DNA of 64,000 bases. Origin: Paraconexibacter algicola. Lineage in GTDB: Bacteria; Actinomycetota; Thermoleophilia; Solirubrobacterales; Solirubrobacteraceae. This document shows positions 17,139 to 26,367 of the stretch, one piece after another. The stretch is taken from the NCBI RefSeq assembly GCF_003044185.1, contig NZ_PYYB01000002.1, positions 248,001-312,000 on the forward strand, in the 5' to 3' direction. The notes below the pieces were generated by a model. The model saw nothing but the letters and a program-made list of their open reading frames with translations, did not search any database and had not been told where the DNA came from. Numbering within the stretch: the first letter of the stretch is position 1; each line of letters starts with the position of its first letter. The translations under genes and the position numbers were made by a program.

Positions 17139-20100
17139 TCAGGGGAAGTCCACCCCGCGGATGAGGGTGTACGTCGGGTAGGTCTTCGGGTTGCTGCGCG
17201 TCTTGCGCACCCGGGTCTCCAGCCGGTAGATCGCCGAGTCGACGCGCTCCGGGGCGGCGAACGTCACCGTGAACCGGCCGTCCGACGCGGGCTTGATCCG
17301 GGCGACGACCTTCGCCGGCGTCCCGCACTCGGTGCGCTCCCGCACGGTGATCGTGGCGACCGGCGCCGCCAGCGGGCGGCTGACCCGGCCGCTGATGCGG
17401 ATCTCCGAGCCCTGACGCAGGCCGGTGATGTCCATCCGCCGCGCGAGCTTGAGGTTGAGCGACCGCTCGCCCTCGAGCTCCGCCCGGTACCGGGCGCGGT
17501 TGGTCGCCCGGACCCGGGCGCTCGGCAGGCTGACGAACGCCTCGAACGTCCCGTCACGCTGGACGGTCGGCCGCGCGACGATCGCACCGGTCGCCTGGAA
17601 GCGCAGTGCGACCCGCTTCCCGGCCTGCGCGGCCCGCGTGACGCCCTGCAGGCGCACCCGGTTCCCGACCCGGCGCACGTCCACCAGGACGAGCGAGCGC
17701 TCAGCGCAGTCGAGCATCAGCTGCCCGGAGGTCCGCCGCACGCGGTACGTGGACGTCGACGTCGTCGTCTGCCCGAGGACGCTCGTCGTGGTCACCGTGA
17801 TCGTGTGCACGCCGGGCTGGTCGGTCGGCAGCGGGGCACCCGACGCCACCGGGACGGTGGTCCCGTCGGGCTTCGTCACGGCCGCCGTGCAGACCGTCGA
17901 CAGGACGACCCCGGAGCACGTGTAGCTGACCGGGAGGGTCTCGCCGAGTCCGACGACGTGCCCGTCCGCCGGCGCACCGACGACCGGCCGGTTCGGCGCG
18001 GCCACCACGTAGCTCGTGGTCGTCGTCGTGCTCTGGCCGAGCGCGTCGACGCCGGTGACCGTCACCACGTACGTCCCGGGGACGTCCGTCGGGAGCGGCG
18101 CCCCGCTGGCGATCGGAACGACGGTCCCGTCCGGGCGGGTGACCGTCGCCGCGCACGTCACCGGGGCGGCGGCGCCACCGCAGCTGTAGTTCAGCGGACG
18201 GTTGGCGCCCTGCGGCAGCGTCGTGCCGTTGGGCAGGTCCACCGCCGGAGCGGTCGGCGGCGGCGCCAGCGACGCCGTCGCCGTGTCGTTGGCGGACGTC
18301 GGGTCGGCGTCCTGGCCCTCGACGCGGGCGGTGTTGTCGACGCGACCGAGCGTGCCGACGACCCGGCCGGTGACGGCGATGCTCGCCGTCGCACCGGGCG
18401 CGAGCGAGCCGACGAGGCAGCGGACCGTGCGACCGTCGACGGTGCAGCCCTCGGTCGCCGTCGCGACGTCCGTCACCTGCGCCGGGAGCTGGTCGGTCAC
18501 GACCGCCCCGGAGCTCGCGGTCGTCCCGCGGTTGCTGACCGTGATCTCCCAGGCGAGCGTGGAGTCCGCCCCCGTCATCGCGGTCACGCGACCGGTCTTG
18601 GCGATCGCCAGGTCGGTCTCGGCGCCCTCGCAATAGGTGCCGTCGACGTTGCCGTTGACGGCCTCGGTGCGACCGACCGACACGAGCGAGAACGTGGGCG
18701 TGGCGGTGTCCGCCCCGGCGATCCGGATCTGCCGGATCTCGCTGCTGGAGTTGAACACCAGTCCGAGGTCGCCGTTGCCGAACTTCCAGGCCCCACCGGC
18801 GGCCTGGACGAGCCCGCCGGGCACGACGCCCGTGGCGGGGAACGCGTCGACCTGACCGGTGGTCGGGTCGATGCGCATGATCGTGGCCTGGTCGTTGTGC
18901 TTGCCCCAGAGCCGCCCGGCGATCAGCGCGAAGTCGGAGACCTTGGCGGGCGCCGAGAGCTCGACCTCCGTCGCCAGGCGGTTCGCCACGTCGATGCGGT
19001 ACATCGTCGTGCCGTCCAGCGGCTTGACGTAGTACGCCCCGTCGGGTCCGAAGGCGCCGGCCGCGTAGGTGCCCGCGGGCAGGTTGGAGACCGCCCCGAG
19101 GTCCGTCGTCGCGGCGTCCTGGACGCCGAGCTTCAGGAGGTGACCGTTCTCGGCGACCGCGTAGACGAGGCCGTCGGCGGCGTTGTAGCCGATGCCGTTG
19201 TAGGTGACCGAGCCACTCGCGTCGATCGCGGAGGTCCGGTATCCGCCGGTATCGGCGACGACCCGCAGCAGGTCCGCGGGCGAGTTGCCCGAGACGATGA
19301 TCTGCCCGGGGGTGCAGCGCTTGGGCCCGGAGCCGTCGTTGCACGCGGGGACGCCCGGGGTGCTCGCCGGCGAGGCGTTGCCCGCCGCGTCCGTCTGGGT
19401 GGCGGAGACGGTCGTCCCGCAGGCGAACGGTCCCTCGACCTGCCAGGTGCCGTCGTCCTGGACCGGGGTCGTGGCGATCGGGCTCGCGTCCTGGTCGAGC
19501 ACCGTGACGGTCGCCCCGGGCTCGCCCTCACCGGAGAGCGTGCCGACCTGGTCGATCGCGATCACGGTCGGGGGGTTCGGCGGGCTGGTGTCGGGACCGA
19601 CCTGGAACGGCGCCGAGTACTGCGACGAGCGTCCGGCGGCGTCCTGCGTCTGCACGCGGAAGTTGCCTCCGGTCTTCGTCGTCGGCAGCGTCACGGTCGT
19701 GGTGGCGCTGACGTCGTCGATCCGACCGACGTACTCCTCGGCGTTGTCGTCGGCCGTCCAGAAGACGTCGACGTCGACGGGCGTGGTCGGTGCGGTGTTG
19801 GCGCCCAGCGGCGGCGTCACCGGCGCGACCGTCAGCTGCACGGACACGCCCGGGTCGAGGACCGCGGCGGTCGGACGCCAGGTCTGGATGCGGCTGTTGG
19901 CGCGGCCGCCGTAGTTCGTGACGAACCAGCCGGACTGCGCCTCGCTCTGGATCGGCGAGGTCGTGCCGCGGGTGTTCTGGTCGAACGTGTTGCGCTCCAT
20001 GCGCGTGCGGCCGTTGCCCAGGGCGACGATCGGCCCCGACGCGGCGGCCTTGTAGCCCTGGACGCTGTTGCCCGTGAAGGACCAGCCGGTGTCGGCGCTC

Positions 20101-21482
20101 TCGGCGACGTTGGCCTGGCTGTAGATCGCCCAGCGGTTCTGGAAGACGCCGTCGTCCTGGCGGAAGACGTTGTTGCGCACGACGTTGTTGGTGCCGGGCT
20201 GCCGGATCCAGACGGTCGTCAGGCCGTCGCCGCGCTGGTTGATGAAGTCGTTGTCCTCGATCACCGCGTCGGTGTACGTCGCGTCGACGAAGTCGAGCAC
20301 GTGCTGGAAGACGTCCTCGAAGCGGTTGCCGCGCAGGACGAGGCCGTCGTGCTCGCTGCCGCCGTGGTCGACGAACGCCCAGCGGGTGCCGTCGAAGGTG
20401 GAGTCCTCGACCCGCAGGTTGGTGGTGTCGCTGTTGGGGTAGGCGAAGATCGCGAACGCGTTGTCGGCGACGAAGCGCGAGTTCGTGATCGCGAGGTCGG
20501 TGGTCGAGCTGCCGCTCTGCAGGCCGACGGCGTACCCGGCCGGGCTGTCGAAGTCGGAGTCCTCGACGGTGAAGCCGTCGATCTTCGCGTCGAGCTCCAC
20601 CCAGAGGTCACCGAACTGCTCGGTGCCCTTGCTGTCCAGGCGCGTGATCGCGACGTTCGAGACGGGGTCGTCGCCGGCCTGGGCGCGATCGACGAAGATC
20701 GGGAAGCGGAAGACGCTCACCGCGTCGAGGTCGGTGATCGTGACGCCGGACGCCTCCGCGAGGATGCCGACGCAGACCTCGAGGATGGGGGTCGTCGGAT
20801 CGGCGCAGGTGCCGTTGGCGATCGTCGTGTTCTGCGTGCCCTTGTCGACGACGATGCTCGAGTCGCCGCCGCGGAGGTTCTGGAAGTTGCGGATCGTCAC
20901 CCCGTCGCTGCTGACGAGGAAGATCCCGTTCGGGGCGTCGTCGGCGGACTCGATCTTGATGTCGTTCCCGAGGTCGACGGTGACCGGGCGGTTCGCGTCG
21001 ATCTGGAAGAAGTAGTTGCTGCCGAGGTAGTCGTTGCTGATCCCGTTGTGGGAGACGCCGCCGGCCTTCATCTTCAGGCCGTTGGCGGGCAGGGTCAGCG
21101 TGCCGGAGCCGGCGAAGACGATCGCGATGTCGTCACCGGGGGACGCGGGGAGCGCGTTGGCCTGCTGGACCGCGGCGCGCAGGGTGCACGTCGCGTTCGC
21201 GGTGGCGCAGATCCCGTCGGCCGTGTTGGCGTCCGAGCTGGCGGCGGCGACGCTCGTGTTGACGAGGGAGTCGACGGTGAACGTCGTCGTCGCGGCGTGG
21301 GCGGCCTGGGGCAGCGCGAGCAGCGCGAGGACGGTGAGGACCGCTCCCCGGACGCGGGCACGCCGCCGCCGCGGACGTTCGGGCGGGGGCGGCGCGACGG
21401 CGACCCGAGGGGGCGCACCGGGACACGCGGATGGTGTCTCCTTGCAGGGAGGACGTTCGATGCTGACTCGCGTTCTAGGCAC
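17139..21482 (-). CDS. Large secreted beta-helix/Ig-like/DUF11 protein
   Basis: 1447 residues from the GTG at 21482. A long basic leader precedes the signal peptide RGAVLTVLALLALPQAAHA (cleavage near residue 62). Modules in order: a right-handed beta-helix (about 65-520, many NxF/VxDS rungs), a fibronectin-like segment (540-640), a bacterial Ig domain (VTVLDQDASPIATTPVQDDG), a beta-propeller-like region (about 730-960), a DUF11 repeat (LAWEITVSNRGTTASSGAVV), two near-identical Ig-like repeats (ASGAPLPTDVPGTYVVTVTG and ASGAPLPTDQPGVHTITVTT) and a basic C-terminal beta domain. It is probably exported and adhesive or carbohydrate-interacting; no catalytic site is identified. The start is uncertain because the best Shine-Dalgarno site (AAGGAG, 21438-21443) is aligned with a GTG in another frame. 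Confidence 0.8.
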   Translation of the reverse strand: MPRTRVSIERPPCKETPSACPGAPPRVAVAPPPPERPRRRRARVRGAVLTVLALLALPQAAHAATTTFTVDSLVNTSVAAASSDANTADGICATANATCTLRAAVQQANALPASPGDDIAIVFAGSGTLTLPANGLKMKAGGVSHNGISNDYLGSNYFFQIDANRPVTVDLGNDIKIESADDAPNGIFLVSSDGVTIRNFQNLRGGDSSIVVDKGTQNTTIANGTCADPTTPILEVCVGILAEASGVTITDLDAVSVFRFPIFVDRAQAGDDPVSNVAITRLDSKGTEQFGDLWVELDAKIDGFTVEDSDFDSPAGYAVGLQSGSSTTDLAITNSRFVADNAFAIFAYPNSDTTNLRVEDSTFDGTRWAFVDHGGSEHDGLVLRGNRFEDVFQHVLDFVDATYTDAVIEDNDFINQRGDGLTTVWIRQPGTNNVVRNNVFRQDDGVFQNRWAIYSQANVAESADTGWSFTGNSVQGYKAAASGPIVALGNGRTRMERNTFDQNTRGTTSPIQSEAQSGWFVTNYGGRANSRIQTWRPTAAVLDPGVSVQLTVAPVTPPLGANTAPTTPVDVDVFWTADDNAEEYVGRIDDVSATTTVTLPTTKTGGNFRVQTQDAAGRSSQYSAPFQVGPDTSPPNPPTVIAIDQVGTLSGEGEPGATVTVLDQDASPIATTPVQDDGTWQVEGPFACGTTVSATQTDAAGNASPASTPGVPACNDGSGPKRCTPGQIIVSGNSPADLLRVVADTGGYRTSAIDASGSVTYNGIGYNAADGLVYAVAENGHLLKLGVQDAATTDLGAVSNLPAGTYAAGAFGPDGAYYVKPLDGTTMYRIDVANRLATEVELSAPAKVSDFALIAGRLWGKHNDQATIMRIDPTTGQVDAFPATGVVPGGLVQAAGGAWKFGNGDLGLVFNSSSEIRQIRIAGADTATPTFSLVSVGRTEAVNGNVDGTYCEGAETDLAIAKTGRVTAMTGADSTLAWEITVSNRGTTASSGAVVTDQLPAQVTDVATATEGCTVDGRTVRCLVGSLAPGATASIAVTGRVVGTLGRVDNTARVEGQDADPTSANDTATASLAPPPTAPAVDLPNGTTLPQGANRPLNYSCGGAAAPVTCAATVTRPDGTVVPIASGAPLPTDVPGTYVVTVTGVDALGQSTTTTTSYVVAAPNRPVVGAPADGHVVGLGETLPVSYTCSGVVLSTVCTAAVTKPDGTTVPVASGAPLPTDQPGVHTITVTTTSVLGQTTTSTSTYRVRRTSGQLMLDCAERSLVLVDVRRVGNRVRLQGVTRAAQAGKRVALRFQATGAIVARPTVQRDGTFEAFVSLPSARVRATNRARYRAELEGERSLNLKLARRMDITGLRQGSEIRISGRVSRPLAAPVATITVRERTECGTPAKVVARIKPASDGRFTVTFAAPERVDSAIYRLETRVRKTRSNPKTYPTYTLIRGVDFP

Positions 21483-21586
21483 CTGCGCGACGCTAGATCA
21501 GCGACGGGTGTCGAACGTTCATGCGCCATCAGATTCCGGCGGTCGACGACTGGGACATCGCCGCAACCCCGACGGACGGCGAGAGG

Positions 21587-21660
21587 CACCCCAGGTTGGA
21601 TTCGAACCAACGACCTGCCGATTAGAAGTCGGCTGCTCTATCCAGCTGAGCTACTGGGGC
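21587..21660 (-). tRNA. tRNA-Arg (TCT anticodon)
   Basis: Cloverleaf on the minus strand: acceptor GCCCCAG pairs with CTGGGGT (one G-U), D arm AGCTCAGCTGGATAGAGC, anticodon stem GCCGA/TCGGC around CTTCTAA (anticodon TCT, reading AGA), T loop TTCGAAT. The discriminator is G. CCA is not encoded. Confidence 0.97.
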
Positions 21661-21718
21661 ACGGGACGCGCGCGGACCGTACCGCAGCGTCTCCTGGCGC
21701 ACGGCGGCCCGCCGACGA

Positions 21719-21792
21719 TCGGGGCGGCCGGATTCGAACCGGCGACCCCCTGCTCCCAAAGCAGGTGCGCTACCAGGCTGCGCCACGCCCCG
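21719..21792 (-). tRNA. tRNA-Pro (TGG anticodon)
   Basis: Cloverleaf on the minus strand: acceptor CGGGGCG/CGCCCCG, anticodon stem CCTGC/GCAGG around TTTGGGA (anticodon TGG), T arm with TTCGAAT, discriminator A. CCA is not encoded. It lies 58 bp upstream of tRNA-Arg and may be cotranscribed with it. Confidence 0.97.
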
Positions 21793-21965
21793 ATGGCCCC
21801 CATGGTGGCAGCGCCGCGCCCCGAGCGCCATCGGCAGCGACGCGGCCGGGCGCCCGGGCGTCCGACGAACGTCCACCCGGACCCTCCCCAGCTGGTGCGT
21901 CCTGGTGCGACGGCCGACGCAGACCGTGACCGGGGCCCCGCCCCCGTCGCCTCCCTCAAGCCCTC

Positions 21966-22673
21966 ATGCCCAAGCTCCCGCGCACCTCCCGCGCGGCGGT
22001 GATCTGCGCCCTCGTGGCGAGCGCCGCCGCCCTGCTCCCGTCCCCCGCCCGGGCGGCGGACGCGATCCTCCCGTCGCTGCCGATCTGCCTGGACACGGTC
22101 GTGCTGCCGCCGATCGGCACGTGCGTCCCGGCCCCGACCCCGACGCCCTCCCCGACGCCGGCGCCCGAGGAGCCGGCGCCCACGCCGCCGGCGAGCCCGG
22201 GCCGCTGCGCGGACCGCAACCTGCAGCCGACCGCGGCGACGATCGCGCGCGTGGAGCGGGCGACGCTCTGCCTGCTCAACCGCGAGCGCACGAAGCGCGG
22301 CCGCGCACGCCTGCGCGCGCAGCCGACGCTCGCCGGGGTCGCGGACCGGTACGCGGCGCAGATGGTCCGGGAGGGCTTCTTCGCGCACGTGTCCCCCGCC
22401 GGCACGACGATGCTCGCGCGGATCCGGCGCACCGGGTACCTCGAGGGCGACATCGCGCGCTGGTCGGTCGGGGAGAACCTGGCCTGGGGCACCGGGAGGA
22501 TCTCGACGCCCGCCCGCATCGTGAAGGCCTGGATGGCCTCCCCGGGGCACAAGCGCAACATCCTCGACCGCAGCTACCGCGAGATCGGCGTCGGGGTCGT
22601 GCTCGGCGTCCCGGAGGATCCCTCGCGCGGTGCCACCTACGTCACCGAGTTCGGGCATCGCGTGCGCCGCTGA
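21966..22673 (+). CDS. Secreted CAP-domain (SCP/YkwD-like) protein
   Basis: 235 residues. A signal peptide (VICALVASAAALLPSPARAA, cleavage near residue 30) is followed by a Pro/Thr-rich linker (about 56-80) and a C-terminal CAP domain (about 95-235). CAP hallmarks are LLNRERTKRG, REGFFAHVSP, SVGENLAWG and WMASPGHKRNIL, with conserved His and Glu residues of the CAP cavity. Four cysteines suggest disulfides outside the cell. Bacterial CAP proteins of the YkwD group are common and mostly of unknown function. There is no clear Shine-Dalgarno sequence. Confidence 0.92.
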   Translation: MPKLPRTSRAAVICALVASAAALLPSPARAADAILPSLPICLDTVVLPPIGTCVPAPTPTPSPTPAPEEPAPTPPASPGRCADRNLQPTAATIARVERATLCLLNRERTKRGRARLRAQPTLAGVADRYAAQMVREGFFAHVSPAGTTMLARIRRTGYLEGDIARWSVGENLAWGTGRISTPARIVKAWMASPGHKRNILDRSYREIGVGVVLGVPEDPSRGATYVTEFGHRVRR

Positions 22674-22718
22674 GCCCGACGGCGGGCCATGCGGGTCGCG
22701 GGGCGTAGCATCTGGGAC

Positions 22719-23120
22719 ATGAAGGTCATCTCGACGCGCTCCGGCACGTTCAAGCAGACGGTGAAGATCCGCGGCCACCAGCTCGTGGCCGACGAGCCGA
22801 CCGATCTCGGCGGCCAGGACGCCGGCCCGACGCCGGAGGAGCTGCTGGCCGCGGCGCTGGCCTCCTGCACCGCGATCACCATGGAGATGTACGCGCAGCG
22901 CAAGGGCTGGGACGTGGCGGGCCTGGAGGTCAGCTGCGAGTTCCAGGCCTCCGAGCGCGGCAAGCCGACGACGTTCGAGCTCGATCTCCGCATGCCCGCC
23001 CATCTCGACGACGAGCAGGTCGAGCGCCTGCGCGTGATCGCGGCGAAGTGCCCGGTGCACCGCACGCTCGACGGCGAGGTCATGTTCGACGAGCGTGTCT
23101 CCCGCGCCTCCCTCGCCTGA
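22719..23120 (+). CDS. OsmC-family peroxide-detoxifying protein
   Basis: 133 residues from the ATG at 22719; an upstream in-frame ATG at 22689 is rejected because TAGCAT lies seven bases before 22719, a leaderless arrangement. Both redox cysteines are present, in LAAALASCTAITMEMYAQRK and AAKCPVHRTL, with the DEPTDLGGQDAGPTPEELL segment of the Ohr/OsmC fold. It is likely to reduce organic hydroperoxides with thiol electron donors. It overlaps the following NUDIX gene by 26 bp. Confidence 0.9.
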   Translation: MKVISTRSGTFKQTVKIRGHQLVADEPTDLGGQDAGPTPEELLAAALASCTAITMEMYAQRKGWDVAGLEVSCEFQASERGKPTTFELDLRMPAHLDDEQVERLRVIAAKCPVHRTLDGEVMFDERVSRASLA

Positions 23121-23700
23121 GGCGCCGGACGCGGGGGCGCTCCCCGCGCTGCGCTCCCGGCTGCTCGACCCGCGCGACGCGGCCGGCCTGTCCGTGCACG
23201 GCCGCACGACCGCGGCGGTGCTCGTGCCGCTGTACGTGCAGGACGGCCGCCTGCACGCCGTCTTCACGCGCCGCCGGGACGACCTGCGCCGCCATCCCGG
23301 GGAGATCAGCTTCCCGGGCGGCCGCCGCGACGACGCCGACGCCGACCTGCTGGTGACGGCGCTGCGCGAGGCGGAGGAGGAGATCGGGCTGCCGCGCGAG
23401 GACGTCGAGATCCTCGGCGCGCTGCAGCCGACCCCGACGATCGCGACGAACTACGCGGTGTATCCGTTCGTCGGGCTGATCGAGCCCGGGCACGTGTGGA
23501 CGCCGAGCGACGGGGAGGTCGCCGAGATCCTCGAGCTGTCGCTCCCGGATCTCGTCGCCGGGCACGGTCGCGAGCGGCTCGTCCGCCGCGGGGTGCCGTT
23601 CCGCACCGACGTGTACGTCGTCGACCGGCACCTGATCTGGGGCGCGACCGCGCGCATCCTGCACGACCTGCTCGAGCGGCTCCCGGCTGCGGTCGTCTGA
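23095..23700 (+). CDS. CoA pyrophosphatase-type NUDIX hydrolase (NudL-like)
   Basis: 201 residues. The NuCoA signature LRRHPGEISFPGG runs straight into a NUDIX box GGRRDDADADLLVTALREAE with EEIGL after it, matching E. coli NudL in having D-x-x-D in place of the first NUDIX glutamate. It predicts cleavage of CoA or acyl-CoA to 4'-phosphopantetheine compounds and 3',5'-ADP. It starts inside the osmC gene, so the two are cotranscribed. Confidence 0.9.
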   Translation: MSPAPPSPEAPDAGALPALRSRLLDPRDAAGLSVHGRTTAAVLVPLYVQDGRLHAVFTRRRDDLRRHPGEISFPGGRRDDADADLLVTALREAEEEIGLPREDVEILGALQPTPTIATNYAVYPFVGLIEPGHVWTPSDGEVAEILELSLPDLVAGHGRERLVRRGVPFRTDVYVVDRHLIWGATARILHDLLERLPAAVV

Positions 23701-23726
23701 CGCCGCGGGGCGGATCCCCCGCGGCG
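23701..23726. terminator. Hairpin between convergent nudL and beta-helix genes
   Basis: A perfect 10-bp stem CGCCGCGGGG/CCCCGCGGCG with a 6-base loop begins immediately after the NUDIX stop codon. Confidence 0.7.
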
Positions 23727-23748
23727 CCGGGTGCCGGACGCCGACCGC

Positions 23749-26100
23749 TCAGCGGCGGACGACGAGCACCGCGGTCCCGGTGAGCGGCCGGCCGCCGTCC
23801 CGCGCCCGGACCCGGGCGGCGACGGTGAGCCTGCCGGTGCGCCGGATCTTGCTGCGCGCCGCGCCGACGAGCGGGACGACGATCGTGGCCGCGCGCCCGG
23901 GCCGCAGGGCGAAGCTCGCGCTGCCGACCGTGGACGCGGTCGTCCCGCGCAGGATGCCGCGCAGCGTCACGGTGCCGCGGCAGATCCCGGTGGCGCTCGC
24001 CGGGCAGAGGACCCGGAAGCGCGCCGAGCCGGCCTTCGTCATCCGCGTGCGCAGCGACGGGGCGGCGAACGCGACGGTGATCGGGGCGTCCTGGGAGACC
24101 ACCGGAACCGGGGTCGGGGCCGGGGCCGGCGCGGCGGGCGTCGGGCTCGGCGCCGGCGGGTCGGGCGTCGGGATCGGGGTCGGCGTCGGCGCGACACCGG
24201 TGCCGGTGAGCGCGGTGGTCGCCGGACCGCCCCCGCCCTTGGCGGTGTAGGCCAGCGTCAGGCCGCCCGTCGCGTCGCCCGCCGCGGTCGGCGCGAACAC
24301 GAGGGCCACGGTGCAGGTCTCGTCGGGGGCGAGCACGAGCCCGTCGGCGCAGGTCGTCCCGGTCGGCCGGATCGCGAACCCGGAGCCGGTGACCGCGGGC
24401 GGCGCGAGCGTGACCGGGTTCTCCCCGGAGTTCGTCGCGGTCACCGTCGTGGTCGTGGCGGCGCCGAGGGTCACCGGGCCGGCGGCGTAGCTGCCCGGGT
24501 CGACCGACAGCGGCACGTAGCCGGCGGGCGGCACGACGCGGACGGTGGACGTGACCGTCCGGGTCTGGTTCGAGGCGTCGGTGACGACGGCGGTGAACGT
24601 CACCGTGTCGCCGAGCTGGTCGAAGCCGGGGGTGTAGGAGAAGGCGTCGTACGGGGCCTTGCCGTCGACCACGGGGGTGCCGCCGTCGACGCTCAGGGCG
24701 ACCGACTTGACGCCGAAGTCGTCCGCCGCGACCACGACCGGCGCCGCGTCGACCCCGGCGACGATCGTTCCGCCGCCGAGCGGCTCGTCGATCGAGGCGG
24801 TCGGCAGCGCGTCCGCGGTCACGCCCGGGACGGGCCCGGCCTGGAGCGCGGTCAGGACCTGCTGGCTCGTGCGGGTCGTCCCGCGCTCGATCGAGGCCGC
24901 CGGGGTGGTGTCGTCCCCGGAGATCCCCTGGCAGGTCGCGCTGCTCGGCGCTCCGACGATCGGGCCGGTGTTGCAGCCCCACCAGTTCTCGAGGCCGAGC
25001 GTTCCCGGCGTGAAGGCGGCGGGCGCGCCCTGGCGGACCGCGTCGTTCGTCGCGTTGGCGTTGAACGCGCCGTAGCCGTTGCCGGTGAACACGTTGTCGT
25101 AGACCGTGAGCGCCCGGACCGCGGGGTTGGACGGGTCCGGTCCGGTCTCCGCGTCGGTCAGCAGGACGCCGACGGACTGACGTGCGTCCGGCGTGTAGGA
25201 GTTGCCGGTGATCACCGACTTGGTGACCTCGCCGCGGTGTCCGGCGTGGTAGCGGATGCCGGTCTGCGGGATCAGCGTGTCGGGGCCGGAGCCGGTGACG
25301 GTGGACTGCACGACCCGGCCGTAGGCGCGGATGCCGGACCGCTGCGTGGTCGTGGCGGAGCCGTCGGTCCCGCGGGCGTCGTCGAACAGGATGCCCCCGG
25401 CCTGGTAGCCGGTGACGAGCGTGCGCTCGACCGTCACCTCGCGGCGGATCGTGCCCTCGCTGGCCCCGACGAGGTGGTTGGTCTGGACGATGCCCCAGCC
25501 GTGCGGCCGGGCGGCGAGCTCGGTCGCGTCGGCGGCGCGCAGCAGCGGTCCGACCCGACTGTTGCGCACGACGCCCGAGGTGTTGAAGAAGGCGATGCCG
25601 GCCTCGGCGTAGATCGTCGGCGACTCGACGGTGACGCCGGAGATCGTCGTGAAGTTCTCGTCGAAGTCCGAGGAGCCGCCCGCCTGGCGCGAGACCGTGA
25701 TGACGTTGCCGCCGCCGTCGCGCAGGTACGGCGCGGAACCGGCCAGCGTGGGGCCGAGCGCCGCCGCCGGCCGGATCGTCACCTTGTCCGCGCCGGCGCC
25801 CAGGAGCGTGAGCGGCTTGGTGATCGTCAGGCCGTTGCGCGACCCGGTCTGGGACGGGGAGTTCGCGCCGGAGGCCGGGAAGGAGCTCTCCAGGTAGAGC
25901 CCGGCGCAGATCACGACCGTGTCGTGCGGGGACGCCTGCTGGACCGCGGCCTGGATCGAGGTGAAGCCGGCGTTCGGGCAGTCGAGCCGGTCGTCGTCGA
26001 CGGTGTAGGTCGACGCCGCCGCGACCCCGGGGAGCAGCGCGGCGAGCGCGAGGGACGTCGCCGCGGCGCGGGGGAGTCGGGAGAGCACGGGGTGGTTCAT
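23749..26100 (-). CDS. Secreted right-handed beta-helix protein with Ig-like domains
   Basis: 783 residues from the ATG at 26100, chosen because the signal peptide (AAATSLALAALLPGVAAAS) follows directly; the upstream extension is low-complexity. Residues about 30-375 form a parallel beta-helix opening with a typical SIQAAVQQASPHDTVVICAG motif. Ig-like segments follow (400-510), then a choice-of-anchor/ASPM-like domain (NSGENPVTLAPPAVTG), a Pro/Thr linker (about 637-667) and a basic beta domain (670-783). It resembles polysaccharide-binding or lyase-type beta-helix proteins but I can place no catalytic residues. It is divergent from the secreted hydrolase and shares its upstream region. Confidence 0.82.
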   Translation of the reverse strand: MNHPVLSRLPRAAATSLALAALLPGVAAASTYTVDDDRLDCPNAGFTSIQAAVQQASPHDTVVICAGLYLESSFPASGANSPSQTGSRNGLTITKPLTLLGAGADKVTIRPAAALGPTLAGSAPYLRDGGGNVITVSRQAGGSSDFDENFTTISGVTVESPTIYAEAGIAFFNTSGVVRNSRVGPLLRAADATELAARPHGWGIVQTNHLVGASEGTIRREVTVERTLVTGYQAGGILFDDARGTDGSATTTQRSGIRAYGRVVQSTVTGSGPDTLIPQTGIRYHAGHRGEVTKSVITGNSYTPDARQSVGVLLTDAETGPDPSNPAVRALTVYDNVFTGNGYGAFNANATNDAVRQGAPAAFTPGTLGLENWWGCNTGPIVGAPSSATCQGISGDDTTPAASIERGTTRTSQQVLTALQAGPVPGVTADALPTASIDEPLGGGTIVAGVDAAPVVVAADDFGVKSVALSVDGGTPVVDGKAPYDAFSYTPGFDQLGDTVTFTAVVTDASNQTRTVTSTVRVVPPAGYVPLSVDPGSYAAGPVTLGAATTTTVTATNSGENPVTLAPPAVTGSGFAIRPTGTTCADGLVLAPDETCTVALVFAPTAAGDATGGLTLAYTAKGGGGPATTALTGTGVAPTPTPIPTPDPPAPSPTPAAPAPAPTPVPVVSQDAPITVAFAAPSLRTRMTKAGSARFRVLCPASATGICRGTVTLRGILRGTTASTVGSASFALRPGRAATIVVPLVGAARSKIRRTGRLTVAARVRARDGGRPLTGTAVLVVRR

Positions 26101-26181
26101 GGGGGTGGTGAGACCTCGGTCGTCGATGGGGGCGGACCGCGCGCGGGCCGCCGTCGCCGCCCGCAGCGGGCGGCGACGAGC

Positions 26182-26287
26182 ACGGTATGGACCGGGTGGC
26201 TCCCCGCTCTCCGACCGACGGGCGAAGGTAGTCGGAGCTACATCCGACCGGCGGTCGGAGATTCGCACCACGTGGCGCACCTAGTGT
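26182..26287. promoter_or_regulatory. Divergent promoter region with TCCGAC operator-like repeats
   Basis: The 267-bp gap between the beta-helix gene and the secreted hydrolase carries a perfect palindrome TCCGACCG-G-CGGTCGGA (26243-26259) and a second inverted pair CTCCGAC (26209-26215)/GTCGGAG (26231-26237). Candidate -10s flank them: TACCGT on the minus strand (26187 to 26182) and TAGTGT on the plus strand (26282-26287), each about 80 bases from its start codon. It is probably a shared operator for both exported proteins. Confidence 0.5.
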
Positions 26288-26367
26288 TGCCGCCGCCTCA
26301 CCGGTTGCGGCCGCGCAGTGCGCGTGGGCCGGTCCGGTGGCGTTCCACCCCTCCATCAGGAGCCCCC

